64,000 nt of DNA from Paragyromitra xinjiangensis. Lineage: Eukaryota; Ascomycota; Pezizomycetes; Pezizales; Discinaceae. The stretch covers positions 124,001-188,000 of the forward strand of contig JBCAMK010000014.1 of assembly GCA_038503065.1 (NCBI GenBank). Reading direction: 5' to 3'. The notes below the pieces were generated by a model, which ran no database searches, was not told where the DNA came from, and was given only the letters and a program-made list of their open reading frames with translations. The position numbers and the translations under genes were made by a program. Position 1 is the first letter of the stretch, and each line of letters begins with the position of its first letter. Shown piece by piece: positions 32,945 through 44,541 of the stretch.

Positions 32945-34144
32945 CTAATAAAGCGCATCAAGACCCATAACAAGACCAGGAGAAGCCAACCCCTCAACCT
33001 CATAATTCTGAACCTCCTTAATCGCACCCCTTCCCCCCGAGATATCAAAAACAGAGATATGGGTCCCATTCACGCTCGGAGCCAAAGCATACAAAAAGTC
33101 ACCACCAACAATCTCATCAAACATCCCCCTGTTCCCGTTCGTGAGCTTCAAGTCAGTGATGATCTCACCAGTCTTAGGGTCGACCTCAACGATATGGTTC
33201 TGACCACCGTCAGCGAGATATGCGGATCCGACTTTGGACGAGTATGCAGTCCAGCAAATGGCAGTCTCGTTCTTAACGGGGATCAAAGGGTCGCTGGTGG
33301 CGATGTAGGAGTAAGGATCGATTTTGAGGGTAGCGGCACCAATTGAGGGGTCTGCGGCAATAACGAGCTCATTGTCGAGTGGGACGATGCCGAAGAGGAG
33401 TGAGGTACCGTGGGGTGAAGACTTGATGGGGGTGTAGGAAACAGAGCCGTGGACGACTGGATAGACTGCGATAAAACCGGTGTTGTTTATCGCTGGGGTA
33501 CCCTTGACAGTGACTAAGAGCGAGCTGGAGTCCTTAGAAAAGCTAACTTGACCAATGGTGTTGGTAGGGCCCATGGCTGGTGTCTTCTGTCCAAGTCCCA
33601 ATGGGCGTGGGGCAGCGTCAAGAATTGACAACCCAGTCTTTCGGGAAACGGAAAAGCAAGAGACGCCGTCGACCGCTCCTCCGTTGGCAGCACAGGCAAT
33701 CTTGAGTTCAGATGAGTATGTGACTGAGACAGGGAACTCTCCACCAGTCGACTTAGGAGATCCAATTAGAGTGAGCTTGCAAGGATCTTCAGAAGAAATC
33801 TCAAACAATGAAACAGTGTTGGAGCCAGCGTTCACGGCAAAGAGGAGGTCGTCGACAATAGTCACGGCGCCCTGGGAGAATAAAGAATCGGGCATAGCAG
33901 GAGCCCCAGTAGCCCCTGTTCCACCAAGTCCTCTACCACCGGTTTCGGTAAAAGTTACTCCATGGTCAGTGAGGAGACCATCGGAGCCGATGGGGATCGA
34001 AACGACTGAATTCTCTTCCGTGTTCGTGATGAAGTAGACAGCCTTTGCTGTTTGAACGCTCTTATCTGGGTGGTATGTTGGAGCACTGAAGGCCTGGTTC
34101 GCAAAAGTGAGAACCGCGAGGGCAATTGCTGTGGTGAAATACAT
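32945..34144 (-). CDS. Secreted seven-bladed beta-propeller (lactonase / 3-carboxymuconate cyclase-like)
   Basis: Single exon, 399 aa. Seen: a signal peptide (residues 1-20, hydrophobic core ending AFSA), then a run of beta-propeller blades: AVYFITNTEENSVVSIPI, LLFAVNAGSNTVSLFEI, AYLADGGQNHIVEVD and similar, with several N-glycosylation sequons. It belongs to the fungal secreted lactonase-fold/cycloisomerase-2 proteins, which include abundant cell-wall glycoproteins of dimorphic fungi (gp70-type). Enzymatic activity is doubtful for that branch; the role is probably in the cell wall or outside the cell. The transcript would start near the CT/AG-rich region 34250-34320. Confidence 0.8.
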   Translation of the reverse strand: MYFTTAIALAVLTFANQAFSAPTYHPDKSVQTAKAVYFITNTEENSVVSIPIGSDGLLTDHGVTFTETGGRGLGGTGATGAPAMPDSLFSQGAVTIVDDLLFAVNAGSNTVSLFEISSEDPCKLTLIGSPKSTGGEFPVSVTYSSELKIACAANGGAVDGVSCFSVSRKTGLSILDAAPRPLGLGQKTPAMGPTNTIGQVSFSKDSSSLLVTVKGTPAINNTGFIAVYPVVHGSVSYTPIKSSPHGTSLLFGIVPLDNELVIAADPSIGAATLKIDPYSYIATSDPLIPVKNETAICWTAYSSKVGSAYLADGGQNHIVEVDPKTGEIITDLKLTNGNRGMFDEIVGGDFLYALAPSVNGTHISVFDISGGRGAIKEVQNYEVEGLASPGLVMGLDALY

Positions 34145-35987
34145 GGTCGTTTCTATCGAGGTTCGAGAAGTGGTATGTGAATGCTAATAAGTTAAGGGGG
34201 ATTCGAATGGCGGATAGGTGTAAGGGTATCAAGTTCTAACAAGAGTCTGAAAAAATATCTTTTTGCTTTAAGCTAGTAGTAAAGGTGAAGAGGGAAGTGG
34301 AAGAGGGTATATATGTAAACTCTGTAACCGCGCTGTGATGATCTGGAGAACTGATGAGAAAAAGGTGAATACCGAAGAGATAATGAGGGCAATATATACT
34401 ACTAGATCCTTCCATAGGTACACGTATAATGACACAAATCATTTAGAGAATTCCGAATGATATCCAGCCGCAGCGATTGGACATTGCAGCAAAAGGACGA
34501 TCGAAAATCAAATACAGCGTATGATACCTGCAGGTTTAGACTATTTGTTATTTCTTATTCCAAATATTCAACGCTACTTTAACTTGCTAGGGTAAAGCAG
34601 GCGAAAGGTACAAGGAAACTCTAGGCTGTGTATTGAAACCCTTAACGAGACCGCTGCCCCTGGTTACACGTGCACGCCCCGTCGTCACGTGGAATAAGCC
34701 CAGGTTGCATGGCTCCCAAGGGAACAACATACAGGGATCGAGCTTTAGACTACGGGAATCGCCGTATCGCTAGTATTGCATTTATTTGGAATCGGAGGTT
34801 GGAGCCTCTCCGTGTAGTGGTTGGGTTCATAGACGCGAGAGGGAGACGCCGAATCCCAAAGCAGGCATGGCTGCATTATTAGGTGTTCAGCCCTGCGAAA
34901 AAGCGATATTTTCTGTCCGAACAGTAGAGATCGGGTTTCCCCACAGACAATGCATATCCTCTCCGGGCTGAACATCCCTATTGTGCGGGAAAAAAAAGAA
35001 TTCTTCGCTTTCCCCAAAATCAGCTCGCTGCTTTACTCTTTTACCATCTGTACGTGGACGTCCCGCATAGGTATTGTGTAGCGGATTTCCTCAGTGAAAT
35101 TGCTTTTCGTGGATGGAGGTTGCGATGTCAGCCTCTTTAGAGGACTTGCGTCTGTAGGTTAGATAGCTGGGTGAATAAGAGAAGCAGAAACGGTGACACA
35201 CGCTGTGGATTTTTTGTTTATTTTTTTGCTTGATGTCATTAGAAGAGGAACCGTACGGCTGAGAGGAAAGGCTTACCCCAAATTTGAAGTCATGATTTCA
35301 TAGGGCTGCCAGAAAATAATTACGTTTCTGCAGGTTCGTTACTGTCTCCGAATTAAGCTTTTGTATGGCGGCATTGGCAAACGTCGGTTGTTGGGCAACT
35401 TTGCCCGATCCAGGAAGGAGCAACAGCGCACGGACCTCCTGGCTGCGGCAGGATCAGGCTTACGCTACCTATTTCAAATAATACCTAGGCGGATGCTCAG
35501 CCTTAGCGCTGACAAATTTTGAGTACAAAAATAATGTATTTAATTGTTGATCCATGACTCGGGGTTGGCTGTGTCAAGCTAACAATTGTGCAAGAACAAC
35601 CCCCTGGAACGTCAACTAGTGATACTCAAATAATTCCGTTCAGGCAACCTTAAACTAGATACCCCCGCGTGAACAAATAATGGTTCGCATCCGCCAGAAC
35701 GAAAAGGGCTGTGGGGTTATGTAAGCGCTGAAGTACAAGATATAACCCTAACCCTATTAAACACCCTCAGTCGGGGAAAAGCGACCAGACAACAAATAAT
35801 TATATTTTTGGGAGCATATCCCACGTATGCAAAAACAAAGCCCTGCTACAGGATTTCATGAATAAGCCACAAACGAGAGTAGAAGAAACGAACATTAACA
35901 TACCATAATGCCGCACATCTCGACTAAAGTTCCCTCAAATTCCCGCACCAACGATGCCCTTCCCGCGAATTCCTATCGCATTTTGCT
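34145..35987. other. Intergenic region, telomere-like motif
   Basis: No supported gene. AACCCTAACCCT occurs at 35744-35755. Short open frames at 34670-35017 on both strands overlap and show no domain. Confidence 0.5.
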
Positions 35988-37976
35988 TCACAATTCCATC
36001 TCCCATTCCATAGGATCCAGATCTGTAGAACACTCTCTCCTACTCTCCCAATCTCTGTCGACGCTTGCCAACCTAACCTCTGTAGCTGGTTCGCCATTCA
36101 TCATTTCGTCCATTAACCCTTCCATTTCCTCCATATCCATGAGAACACTATCGCCAGATTTTGGCATATCTAAATCCAATAACTCCCTCTCACCATCGTA
36201 CGGCCTCTTTGTATGGAGTAGACTGATTCCTTTACGTTTACCAAACCTTACGTTTCCATGAACTTTGTACATAGAAATGAGTGAAGTTGGTGATCCAGCG
36301 CGCTGAGAGTAAGATGTTGCAGTCGATCCAGAAACCCTCCTCCCACCAATCCTTTCATCTTCCATAAATATATCCCCTCCTGTAGAAGAAATTGACGGTG
36401 TCACAAGTTCCGGTGTGGATCCTGGCGCTACCACAGGCCGCGCTGGTCCTGGGCCACTGCGTGACTGCATGAAAATCCACCCAGGACCTAGTCCATCGTA
36501 ATCGTCTAGAATCTCTGCACCCGGTCTAGTCGTCCCAACACTTGGGTTCTTTGGGTCTTTAGGGGAGGGGGTTACAGATATCGGTGAGCTCGTTGGGGTT
36601 ACCCATGAAATCGACGTAGTGTTTTCCCTAGCCGATGAAACATGGTCAACAGCGACAGGTGGCTTTGCCATTACTTGTCCAAAGTATTTCGGAACGTGGT
36701 CAGCCGTAATAGATGATTTCTCTGTGGCTATTTTGGGGTTATTTGGGACCAGGCCACGTTCAACAACGCCTTCAGACCATGGGATGCCAACCTGGCTTCC
36801 TGCATCTACATACAGATTCCTGGGACCGATTTCTCGACTTTTATCAATGACGACCACAGGATTCTCTGCGATCCTTTCAGGGTGCTTTGGAGCATGACTG
36901 ATGGTAATCTGCTGGCTCACTACGGTTCGCTCAAGGTGCTTCGGGCCATAATCAGCCGCAACTGGTGAGCCTACTGTGATGCGTTCAAGGTACTGTGGAT
37001 GAGATGGCTGAACAGGAGTAGAAGGGGTAAGAGCACTAGGCTCAGTCGCATTTCGAGCAAGTTGATATGGCCCTGCAGCCGCCCTTGACTCTGTATTCTT
37101 GCGTTCTTTCCTCCGTGCGGCTAAAGTCTGTTTTCGTCTCTGGATCACTTTGCTTTTCTCAATCGTCTGCTCTGGGGATAGATGTTGACTTGATATTCTA
37201 GAGGTTAAGACACGCTCACCTGGTGAATCCTGAGTATCTATTAGACTCTTGAGTTGCTGTTCCGGAGTCCAACCCAATTCCACAGGGGCTTGAGGAGAAG
37301 GGAGTGGTTCTGACAGCATCAACGTTGAACTCCTAGTCATTCTTCTGGTGGTTTTTGGGACTGCTACGGGTAGATTCGCTGGTATATCCGTTCTCACAGA
37401 CGAGTTTTCGACTCTCTTGGTCATGTCTGTAGAAGAGCTGTCAGCTGACCTTGCAGATGTATCTATCCCTAGCCCGACAGGACCTGAAAAACTGAGCGGA
37501 ATCGGATATAGCTGTGTCATGTGCAGCTTCGAATCCAAGAGCTTTGTTGGAAACATGCCTACCGCCGGACCCTCCACAACCGTCGAAATCGAGCCGTTGG
37601 CATTCTCTCCCTTCTGACTCTCGACAAGATGGGCTGACTTCTGCCTTTTTAGGGATACGGCAAGCTTTGACGGACTAGAGGCCCATCCGGAGCGAAGATC
37701 ATATCCAGCGTTAGAGGGGATGGGGGTAGGCTTGTAGGAAGGGTCCATTTTCGCTGGGCTGACCATGTTTGGATCCCATTCGGTAGTGTCTGATGGGATC
37801 GGATTGGTTGGTGGTGGATTTGCTCGTGTATAGCGGCCTTGAGCTGTAGGAGGGGTAGCAACGGTGATTGAAGGGGTAGGGTCGGTGGGGGGAGGTGGGG
37901 CAGGTGTATTTCTGGTGCTGATGGTAGTCGTAGGGAGATGGCTCCCCGTAGCTTTCCTTTTGCGAGTAGCAGGCAT
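35988..37976 (-). CDS. Disordered protein of unknown function with degenerate repeats
   Basis: Single exon from the ATG at 37976 (a longer frame opens only with TTG); 662 aa. I recognise no domain. Seen: a basic start MPATRKRKATGS resembling a nuclear localisation signal, long Pro/Thr/Ser-rich stretches, a central set of about four 18-22-residue units of the kind PKHxERxxxxxPVxxD (DNA about 36640-37010), and an acidic Met/Glu-rich C-terminus (EEMEGLMDEMM...). Composition and lack of stops over 2 kb support a real gene. Function is unknown; a nuclear disordered protein is a guess from the basic start. Confidence 0.7.
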   Translation of the reverse strand: MPATRKRKATGSHLPTTTISTRNTPAPPPPTDPTPSITVATPPTAQGRYTRANPPPTNPIPSDTTEWDPNMVSPAKMDPSYKPTPIPSNAGYDLRSGWASSPSKLAVSLKRQKSAHLVESQKGENANGSISTVVEGPAVGMFPTKLLDSKLHMTQLYPIPLSFSGPVGLGIDTSARSADSSSTDMTKRVENSSVRTDIPANLPVAVPKTTRRMTRSSTLMLSEPLPSPQAPVELGWTPEQQLKSLIDTQDSPGERVLTSRISSQHLSPEQTIEKSKVIQRRKQTLAARRKERKNTESRAAAGPYQLARNATEPSALTPSTPVQPSHPQYLERITVGSPVAADYGPKHLERTVVSQQITISHAPKHPERIAENPVVVIDKSREIGPRNLYVDAGSQVGIPWSEGVVERGLVPNNPKIATEKSSITADHVPKYFGQVMAKPPVAVDHVSSARENTTSISWVTPTSSPISVTPSPKDPKNPSVGTTRPGAEILDDYDGLGPGWIFMQSRSGPGPARPVVAPGSTPELVTPSISSTGGDIFMEDERIGGRRVSGSTATSYSQRAGSPTSLISMYKVHGNVRFGKRKGISLLHTKRPYDGERELLDLDMPKSGDSVLMDMEEMEGLMDEMMNGEPATEVRLASVDRDWESRRECSTDLDPMEWEMEL

Positions 37977-40900
37977 TTTCGAAATTCCCGTGGTGAATAA
38001 TTGAAGATTGGAATAAATTGAGGTCAATGAGAAGATGAGAGGGCGATGGATGGTTGGGGAGATAGAGAAAACCTACATGGGGCAAGTGAGGGATGAAGAT
38101 AGAAAGGGCAAATCGCAGCTATCTGCTCAGTATCGCGACCTGCCTCGCATTCAATGATCAGGAACCCAGTCAAAAAAGCTCCCTGACTCTACATTGCTAG
38201 AAGAAGAGATAAGATCAAATACAATTGCTATATCAGATCCAACAGGGGGGGAGGTAATCCTCTTCCTGCCTCCAATCTAGGTAGTACATCAACTGTCCAG
38301 CTCACCCCTCTTTTCCGGGCTTGCAAATTCAGAATCAAGCTAAATCGGAGACGAGCCGAACGGCTCGAAACTCCCCATAATAATAATAATAATAATAACG
38401 ACTAAAGTTGGTCGGCTGACTCAGACGAGCTCAGTAGTGTTCGTTAGGTTACGAATAGCACCATTTTGACTAAAACTAAAATTAGAAAACCCCCGCAGCT
38501 AAGCACTCTGATTTCAGAGTTAAGTCGCGAGCAAAACTCGCATCCTTTATAGATCAGACCCAAAAGTAATAACCAGGCCGACCCCCAAAAAAATAACCAC
38601 GAGTGATACTTTATGATGCTCAAGTGGGTCACGAGAAAATAACCGAAACGCCTATGTATCCTGCTTTCACAGGAAAAAATCACATATTTTTAAACTTTTC
38701 TGTCACATAATATATCTGGTGTGAACGCGGCCAAAGTCATGGTGGACAGTATATTACTTGAAGGAAACAACAAGTTGATTGTCTATGCCCCATCCATATA
38801 ATTCACCTTTAGGTTTCGCCAAGACATGCTACTTTTCTACTACCAGGGCTAAAAATTAATACGATGGAGTTTGTAGGTAAATTTACGCTTAGGTTCGGAT
38901 TCTATTTTATCCCAATAACAGCAGAGTAAGTAGTCTCTAGTTCTTTGCTATCCCCGAAAGTTCAAATTGGACTTTAGTAGATACGAGTCGCCGTACTCAA
39001 TATTAACGCTTGATTAGGAGGAAGCCCAAAAAATGGTTAACGTCATCAATAATCAACGTTTGTCTTTCATATATCGTTCAAGCCCCTGTTAAACAGGAAG
39101 ATAACTCTTCCGGTTGGGTTCTAGGGATCACCATGTCTTACGAGTCTTCAAGCTTACAAATACCATTCGTGATTCTCCATCTGGTAACGCCCCGAGTCAG
39201 CCACAATCAATAGATTTATGTCCAAGTGACATCCACAAGAGTGGAAAAAACCTAGGGAATTCTCATCTATATGTTCGATCATGTGAACAAGTAGAACTTC
39301 ACTGTATGGCGGCAGTTAGCCAACGATGTTGTATTTGCTGTCGGTTATTTAGTGGTGATGGTAAGGGTTTTCGCTCCAGAAGCCCAGAAGGAATGATTAA
39401 GATATGTCTTTTGGAAGGTTGGTCGCGGTATTTCCTTTATCCAACTATATCTCTATCGAAGCAATTTTTTCCCTTTCACCTTAGTGATAGGAGAAATTTG
39501 ATATAGAAGACTGATTGGACCTTACCCTGTGTATAAGCTGATCGATTGATCTAGATGATGATCAAGTCTGGGGAGAAAGAAGAAGAATAAAGTACAGATG
39601 AAGAAACAAAATACCCCGCGCTACTAGTCTCAACCACACTAGTCTATCGCGTGCACGAAAGTACTTCATGACAGGTAAGAGGGTAGCAGCTGGACACATT
39701 TGTTGCAGTCGGCTAACATTTCAACGAAGAGCGGCCTGACAGCTAATCTGTTTCTTGTCCTCAGGTAGAGGGCTTACTAGATGATGCGCAGCAATTGAGC
39801 CTTCCTCAACCTCTACCGAGATATTAGCGAACTGCTTGTTCCAGTCATGTTTCCCGGATGGCCCAAACTCAATCTGCGAGTCTTGATGTGGACCAATTTC
39901 CTAATGTTGAGGTCCAGAAACAAGAATGACTTGTATTCCAGGTAAAGCTGTCGTAAATCATCGACGTTTGCGTAGTTGATTTCGATAACCCTGTTGGAAA
40001 CCTTATTTCGGCCACCTAGCACCACTCTCCCTACACCCTAATAACGTGTTGCTCCAACTAGATGGAAATTAAGTCAGCGAGAGACACCCACAAGGAGATT
40101 TTTAAGAAAAACCCTTTCTCTTCAGATGACATGACCACCAAAGCCATGTACCACATGCAATCCTATTAAGATCTCCGTAGAGGTGTCCTTCTGAATGCGT
40201 TGAACGCAGAAGGTGTTTTTTCCCACTCGATATCGATACGACATAGTTTGAGGTCCACGTGAGTTGTCCTTCTTAATGAGGTTTAGCTGTACGTGATTTT
40301 ATCTCCTAACAGTAGTCAGCGTATCCATCAACATCCCCCTAGATCAAGATACGTACGCGCAAGAATCCGAATTTGCACTACCATCTCCTATTCATATCGA
40401 GTGAATTATTCCCTCTCTGCAAATCGATAAAGTTGTTGAATATTCGCTTCTTTTGTGGCGGTTCTGGGGTGAGTTGAAGTATGAGGTTGGCTGGCGCGGA
40501 AGTGTCAAAGGGTTGTTGTCTCTTAGTCCTTATTTGATGACAGTCACTTGACCAATGTGCTGGAACATCCTAGCTGCAGACTATTTTAGCGTACCTGGGA
40601 CTACATCTAAGCACTAGTCTCATGCCCGGCCCTCGTGCAGCGTGCAGCCTGCGGCAGATGGGGGCATGTAACTTATCATAGTACAAAGAGATAGCTAAGT
40701 AAGAGAATGAGAGATTCTATACCTGCAGAGCGCTAAAATTTTATGACCATTAAGGAATTACATGACGTGATGCAAGACGGCCTTACCAAAATGATAGGAA
40801 CCAGAAACCAAAACCCGCGAAGAAATTCTACACCTATCCTAGCCCGCTAGTAAATAGAAATTTATATCCCTATCGCAAACTGCCTAAACCGTTCCATAAG

Positions 40901-41045
40901 CGGAGACCCAAACGCCTCATACCAGTACATGAACCATCAGCCTTAAAAACCCCTCTGTCTCCAAGAAATACGCCAATCCCAAAGATACATGCTCCTCAAG
41001 CCATATAACTAGGGAAAGATCACCTATTTCTTCTCCCCCATCCAT
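37977..41045. other. Long intergenic region, no supported gene
   Basis: 3 kb without a recognisable gene. An ATA/AAT trinucleotide microsatellite (ATAATAATAATAATAATAA) lies at about 38378-38398, about 400 bases upstream of the disordered-protein gene. Short frames at 39114-39506 (plus) and 39813-40025 (minus, 70 aa, IEINYANVDDLRQLYLEYKS) have no partner exons I can join. Confidence 0.5.
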
Positions 41046-41669
41046 TCAAGCCCGCCCCAAATCCCCCTCACCGCCACGTCTCGTTACAGGCCTCATCTTC
41101 CCATTCGTCCTCCTAATTGCTGCTTGAGCTGCTGCCTGCCTAGCAGTTCTAGTAAATATCGGAATCTCATATGGTACATCACCTTCATCATCAACTTCGA
41201 TTTTCTCCGACTTTGATAAATCGCGAGAACCTCCCCCAACGCCAAGATTTCCATTGATCATCGGTTCAGGCTTCACGACATCTTTGGCGAGGTCCCTGTA
41301 GCTTCCAGGTCCGCCAGATTCCATAGTCCCACGCCTTGGTCCACCTTTTCTTCCACCACTCGAACCTCTCCTCTCCTCTTCCTCTAGCGACGACTTGATC
41401 CCATTCATCGAAAGATCCTGTAGCGGTGCTTCGTCGTCTGAGGAGGAGGATGAAGAGGAATTGGCAACTGCCAATTCCTCAGCGAGGATATCAGAACATG
41501 GGCTACACGCGACGAATTCGCAGCGCTCGATCAAGCATTTCCATGGTTGCCTCATCTTATGATCGGTATATGAAGAAATGAAACGTTCGTTGCAGCGACG
41601 GCATCGGAATGGAAAGTTCTGAGGCTTGTAGACGAAGAAATGGCCGCCCTGGACTTGACAGTCGTGCAT
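41046..41669 (-). CDS. Small Cys/His-rich, putative zinc-binding protein
   Basis: Single exon, 207 aa. The N-terminal 62 residues hold regularly spaced ligands: HDC, HFF, CRRC (about 23-26), H, KC, RCEFVACSPC, which would fit one or two treble-clef or DC1-like zinc sites. A Ser run (SSSSSSS) and acidic patch follow, then Gly/Arg-rich and basic segments (RRTNGKMRPVTRRGG) near the C-terminus. No named family is recognised with confidence. The PVTRRGG basic tail and Ser/acidic patch suggest a nuclear protein; this is inference. Confidence 0.7.
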   Translation of the reverse strand: MHDCQVQGGHFFVYKPQNFPFRCRRCNERFISSYTDHKMRQPWKCLIERCEFVACSPCSDILAEELAVANSSSSSSSDDEAPLQDLSMNGIKSSLEEEERRGSSGGRKGGPRRGTMESGGPGSYRDLAKDVVKPEPMINGNLGVGGGSRDLSKSEKIEVDDEGDVPYEIPIFTRTARQAAAQAAIRRTNGKMRPVTRRGGEGDLGRA

Positions 41670-44541
41670 TGCTGCTCCTCTGGTCCTTTGTTTGTGTTTT
41701 TTTTCTTGTTTATTTATTTTCCTTGTAAAGGATTGTTTTGATCAAACAGGCGTTGGCGAGCAGCGGCAGCGGTCGGTCGGGTGTTTCAGATGATTGGACA
41801 CAGTATAAACGCGGGGTTCCGGATGATTCCTGGCACTGTGATTGGGATTAGCCACTGGCCAACAAACCCCAAGATATAAGGAGAAGGAGTTCACCGGTGA
41901 GGGAGGGTTAAGCACATTAAATTCTTGGGAAGCTCACAGGGAAAACATTCTCTGAGACTGAGATGAGGAGAAGATGGAGAAAGTCAGGCTATACTGTCTC
42001 CGCAAACGGACGGCTCGGCGCTGCACTGGGGGCTTAATCTCCCCCGGTCATCTCACCACCGGTCAACGCCGGTCCCCCCTTCGATACCACCGAACCACAG
42101 GCTGGGAGCATCTACTCTATAAAAGCACAAATATTAACCAGACAGAGAACTCCAATAAAGCATGGACCCCCCTTGCGTGCTGACTTCGCAACAGCTACGT
42201 AATTTTCCCCAACAATTTTACCAGGACCTCCCATGTAAATATCTCTGAACGCCATTGGCCAAGACAAGAAGATCCGGAAGATCATTGTTCCCTGACGTAG
42301 AATTAGCCATGTCAGCTTCCTGCACGGGCTGCCGCTGTCTCGGTTAATGTGCGCCTCGCGCTAGCACGGAGCAAACTACCGGAACTATTATCCGCCACGT
42401 CTGACCTAGCGGCGTAAAATAGCAGCAAATCTCTACTGGTGAGCAGTAAGGACTGATGGGATATCTTGCGGCAACAATCTAAAAATGAAGTTGAGCCTCT
42501 AGGTAGCCTTGGATTGGCTAAGCGTGCATCGTGCGTCTTGTGTGCCTCTTTGTTTACGGAAGAATGGTCACTTGCTCCCCTGTGTTACCCTTATGCAGTT
42601 TCACCTTAATTTTATTGCATTAACACATAAATAGGCAAACGTAAAAATAATATAACTCCTGCTATTATAGATTGGTAAATAGCCAGTTCATTCAGGACAC
42701 CTTACTTCGTTGAATGGGTTAGAAACATTTAGTATACCCATATCGAGGAAATGAGGCTACATGTAATCATCCCCGATTATAAATTAGTTATCTAGGGGCA
42801 TAAAAACTGGGTTGGTCAAACTAGCGGGAAGGTGAACCGAGTGACCACCCGTGAATAGAACGTGTAGGTATAATAACTATATAGTGTAAACCGTCTTGCT
42901 TTAAGTAAACTCTGCACATCATGGCTGCTAGGTTTAATCAGAATCCTACAGAAATATCTCCCCGCAAGGATCAACTCCCCAGCAATTTAGTAGGTTGGGC
43001 ACCGAAACATAGCTACATTACCTAAAATGACATGAAGTATGTGCGTGGTTTTGTGCATATCTTGCAGGCAATCAGGCTGACCTAGGTCTTGAAGACGGAT
43101 GAGGTAGAGGCGGGGTCTCTACCACCTGATGAAAAGAGTCACAGCTATGATGAAAATATCAATAACCGCGACTCTCTCGCGGTATGACGTCTCGCAGAAT
43201 TTATTATGGAGACAGGAGTGTAGTGCTGGGCACAAGTCGAGGGCGACTCATAAGCCCTCGAATCATTAAAGACGAAACTTCTCAATCGCAGTCTAGTTAT
43301 ACGCTAATATAATACTAGTGAAGCATTAGTAATGATGGCTTCATTAATCATTTCTAGGATTAGCAGGGGTTCAGAAACAGCAGGGTTCAGAAACAGTTGG
43401 GTTCTCTAGTTGGAGATGATCTGAGGGTAGTAGAAGAGGTCTAGGAGTAGCAAGGATGTAGGAACGGCAGAGGGCTAAGAGTTGAGAGATCGATGGAGTT
43501 CAGCACTCAGAGAATAGCACTCTACAGTCACTGCCTCACGGGGTCGTGGAAAATCACTCATAACTCGAGCCTAGCACTACCGGGGCGAGCCCGTGAGCGG
43601 GGCAAACTGAGAAACAGCTTTAGGGTTAGGGTTCCAATATGCTTCGCGTGAAGTACATGTAGATAGATAGATAGATAAATCATACACGCATGTGAAGTAC
43701 ATGTAGGTATTGCTGGTGCATGGGGGAAGTTTTCCTTAGTCAGTTCCCTACTTGCATCTTTTAACTAGTTTACTTCCCCTAGGTGACTAATCTACAAAAA
43801 CGTATGAAAGGCATACGCCAACTCGCTCGGCTGCCTTGCGCCTGCTGGCTCTAAGACTCATATCTCACGCCCCTTCCATGTGAAAGTCACTTCATGTCTT
43901 CAGACAACAGCCTTAAGATGGGGTAGACCAGCACTCATAAAATCCCGCTTTTTGAGGTTCTGTAGCCCCATCCCAAGGTTGCGGTTAATGCAAGAGCACG
44001 GCTATCGAGTGATGTCTCATGAACTCATGAACTCCTAGACCTAACCCTGATTGTACGACAACGACTCGAAAATTTGGCATCTTAAAGAATCTTTCCAAGG
44101 GCTTGGAACACTGAAATAATCTGCTGATCAGATTTTCCTTTTCCTAGGCGATAGAAACCCTACTAGAGTAGATAGAAGGCTCCAGCGCTTCTTTCATTCG
44201 ACACTATAATAAGTGAAACATGCAGGATGTATATGCAACGGTACTGCACATGTTACATCCATCCCTCAGGCTCGAGTTCGAGCCTGAGTTTGAGGCTGAG
44301 CCACGAAGTAGCAGTGGTGAATAAATCTCAGGCTATCCCCACCCTCTCTTACAGCAAAATTTCGCCTTATCACACCCAGAACCTCTGTCTCTCAACTTTA
44401 TAACCGGTTAGACTTGCCACTTTTAGAGATATCCTATACTAGGCTGCGACATTTCGTGCAACATAGTATTTGTAACAATACAGGGCTGCAGCCACCTTTC
44501 TCGGCCCTATACCTTCACAGATCTGCTAGCCGCCGGAAAAT
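41670..44541. other. Long intergenic region with short repeats and telomere-like motif
   Basis: No supported gene. At 43367-43402 GGTTCAGAAACAG is repeated in tandem; at 43662-43677 a GATA tetranucleotide repeat is flanked by two copies of GTGAAGTACATGTAG-like sequence (43649 and 43693); AGGGTTAGGGTT occurs at 43622-43633; TACATGTA at 42758, 43654 and 43698. The region 43080-43650 has the look of an old repeat but I see no matching copy. Confidence 0.45.

Noticed and set aside
34670..35017. Overlapping 70-90 aa frames on both strands
   Set aside because: No domain, no codon bias visible, and they overlap each other.
35220..35480. Possible gene fragment near 35.3-35.5 kb
   Set aside because: No frame longer than a few dozen codons and no recognisable motif.
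43080..43650. Possible LTR-like region with repeated GGTTCAGAAACAG and telomere-like motif
   Set aside because: No matching second LTR, primer-binding site, TG...CA ends or coding relic could be found in the window.
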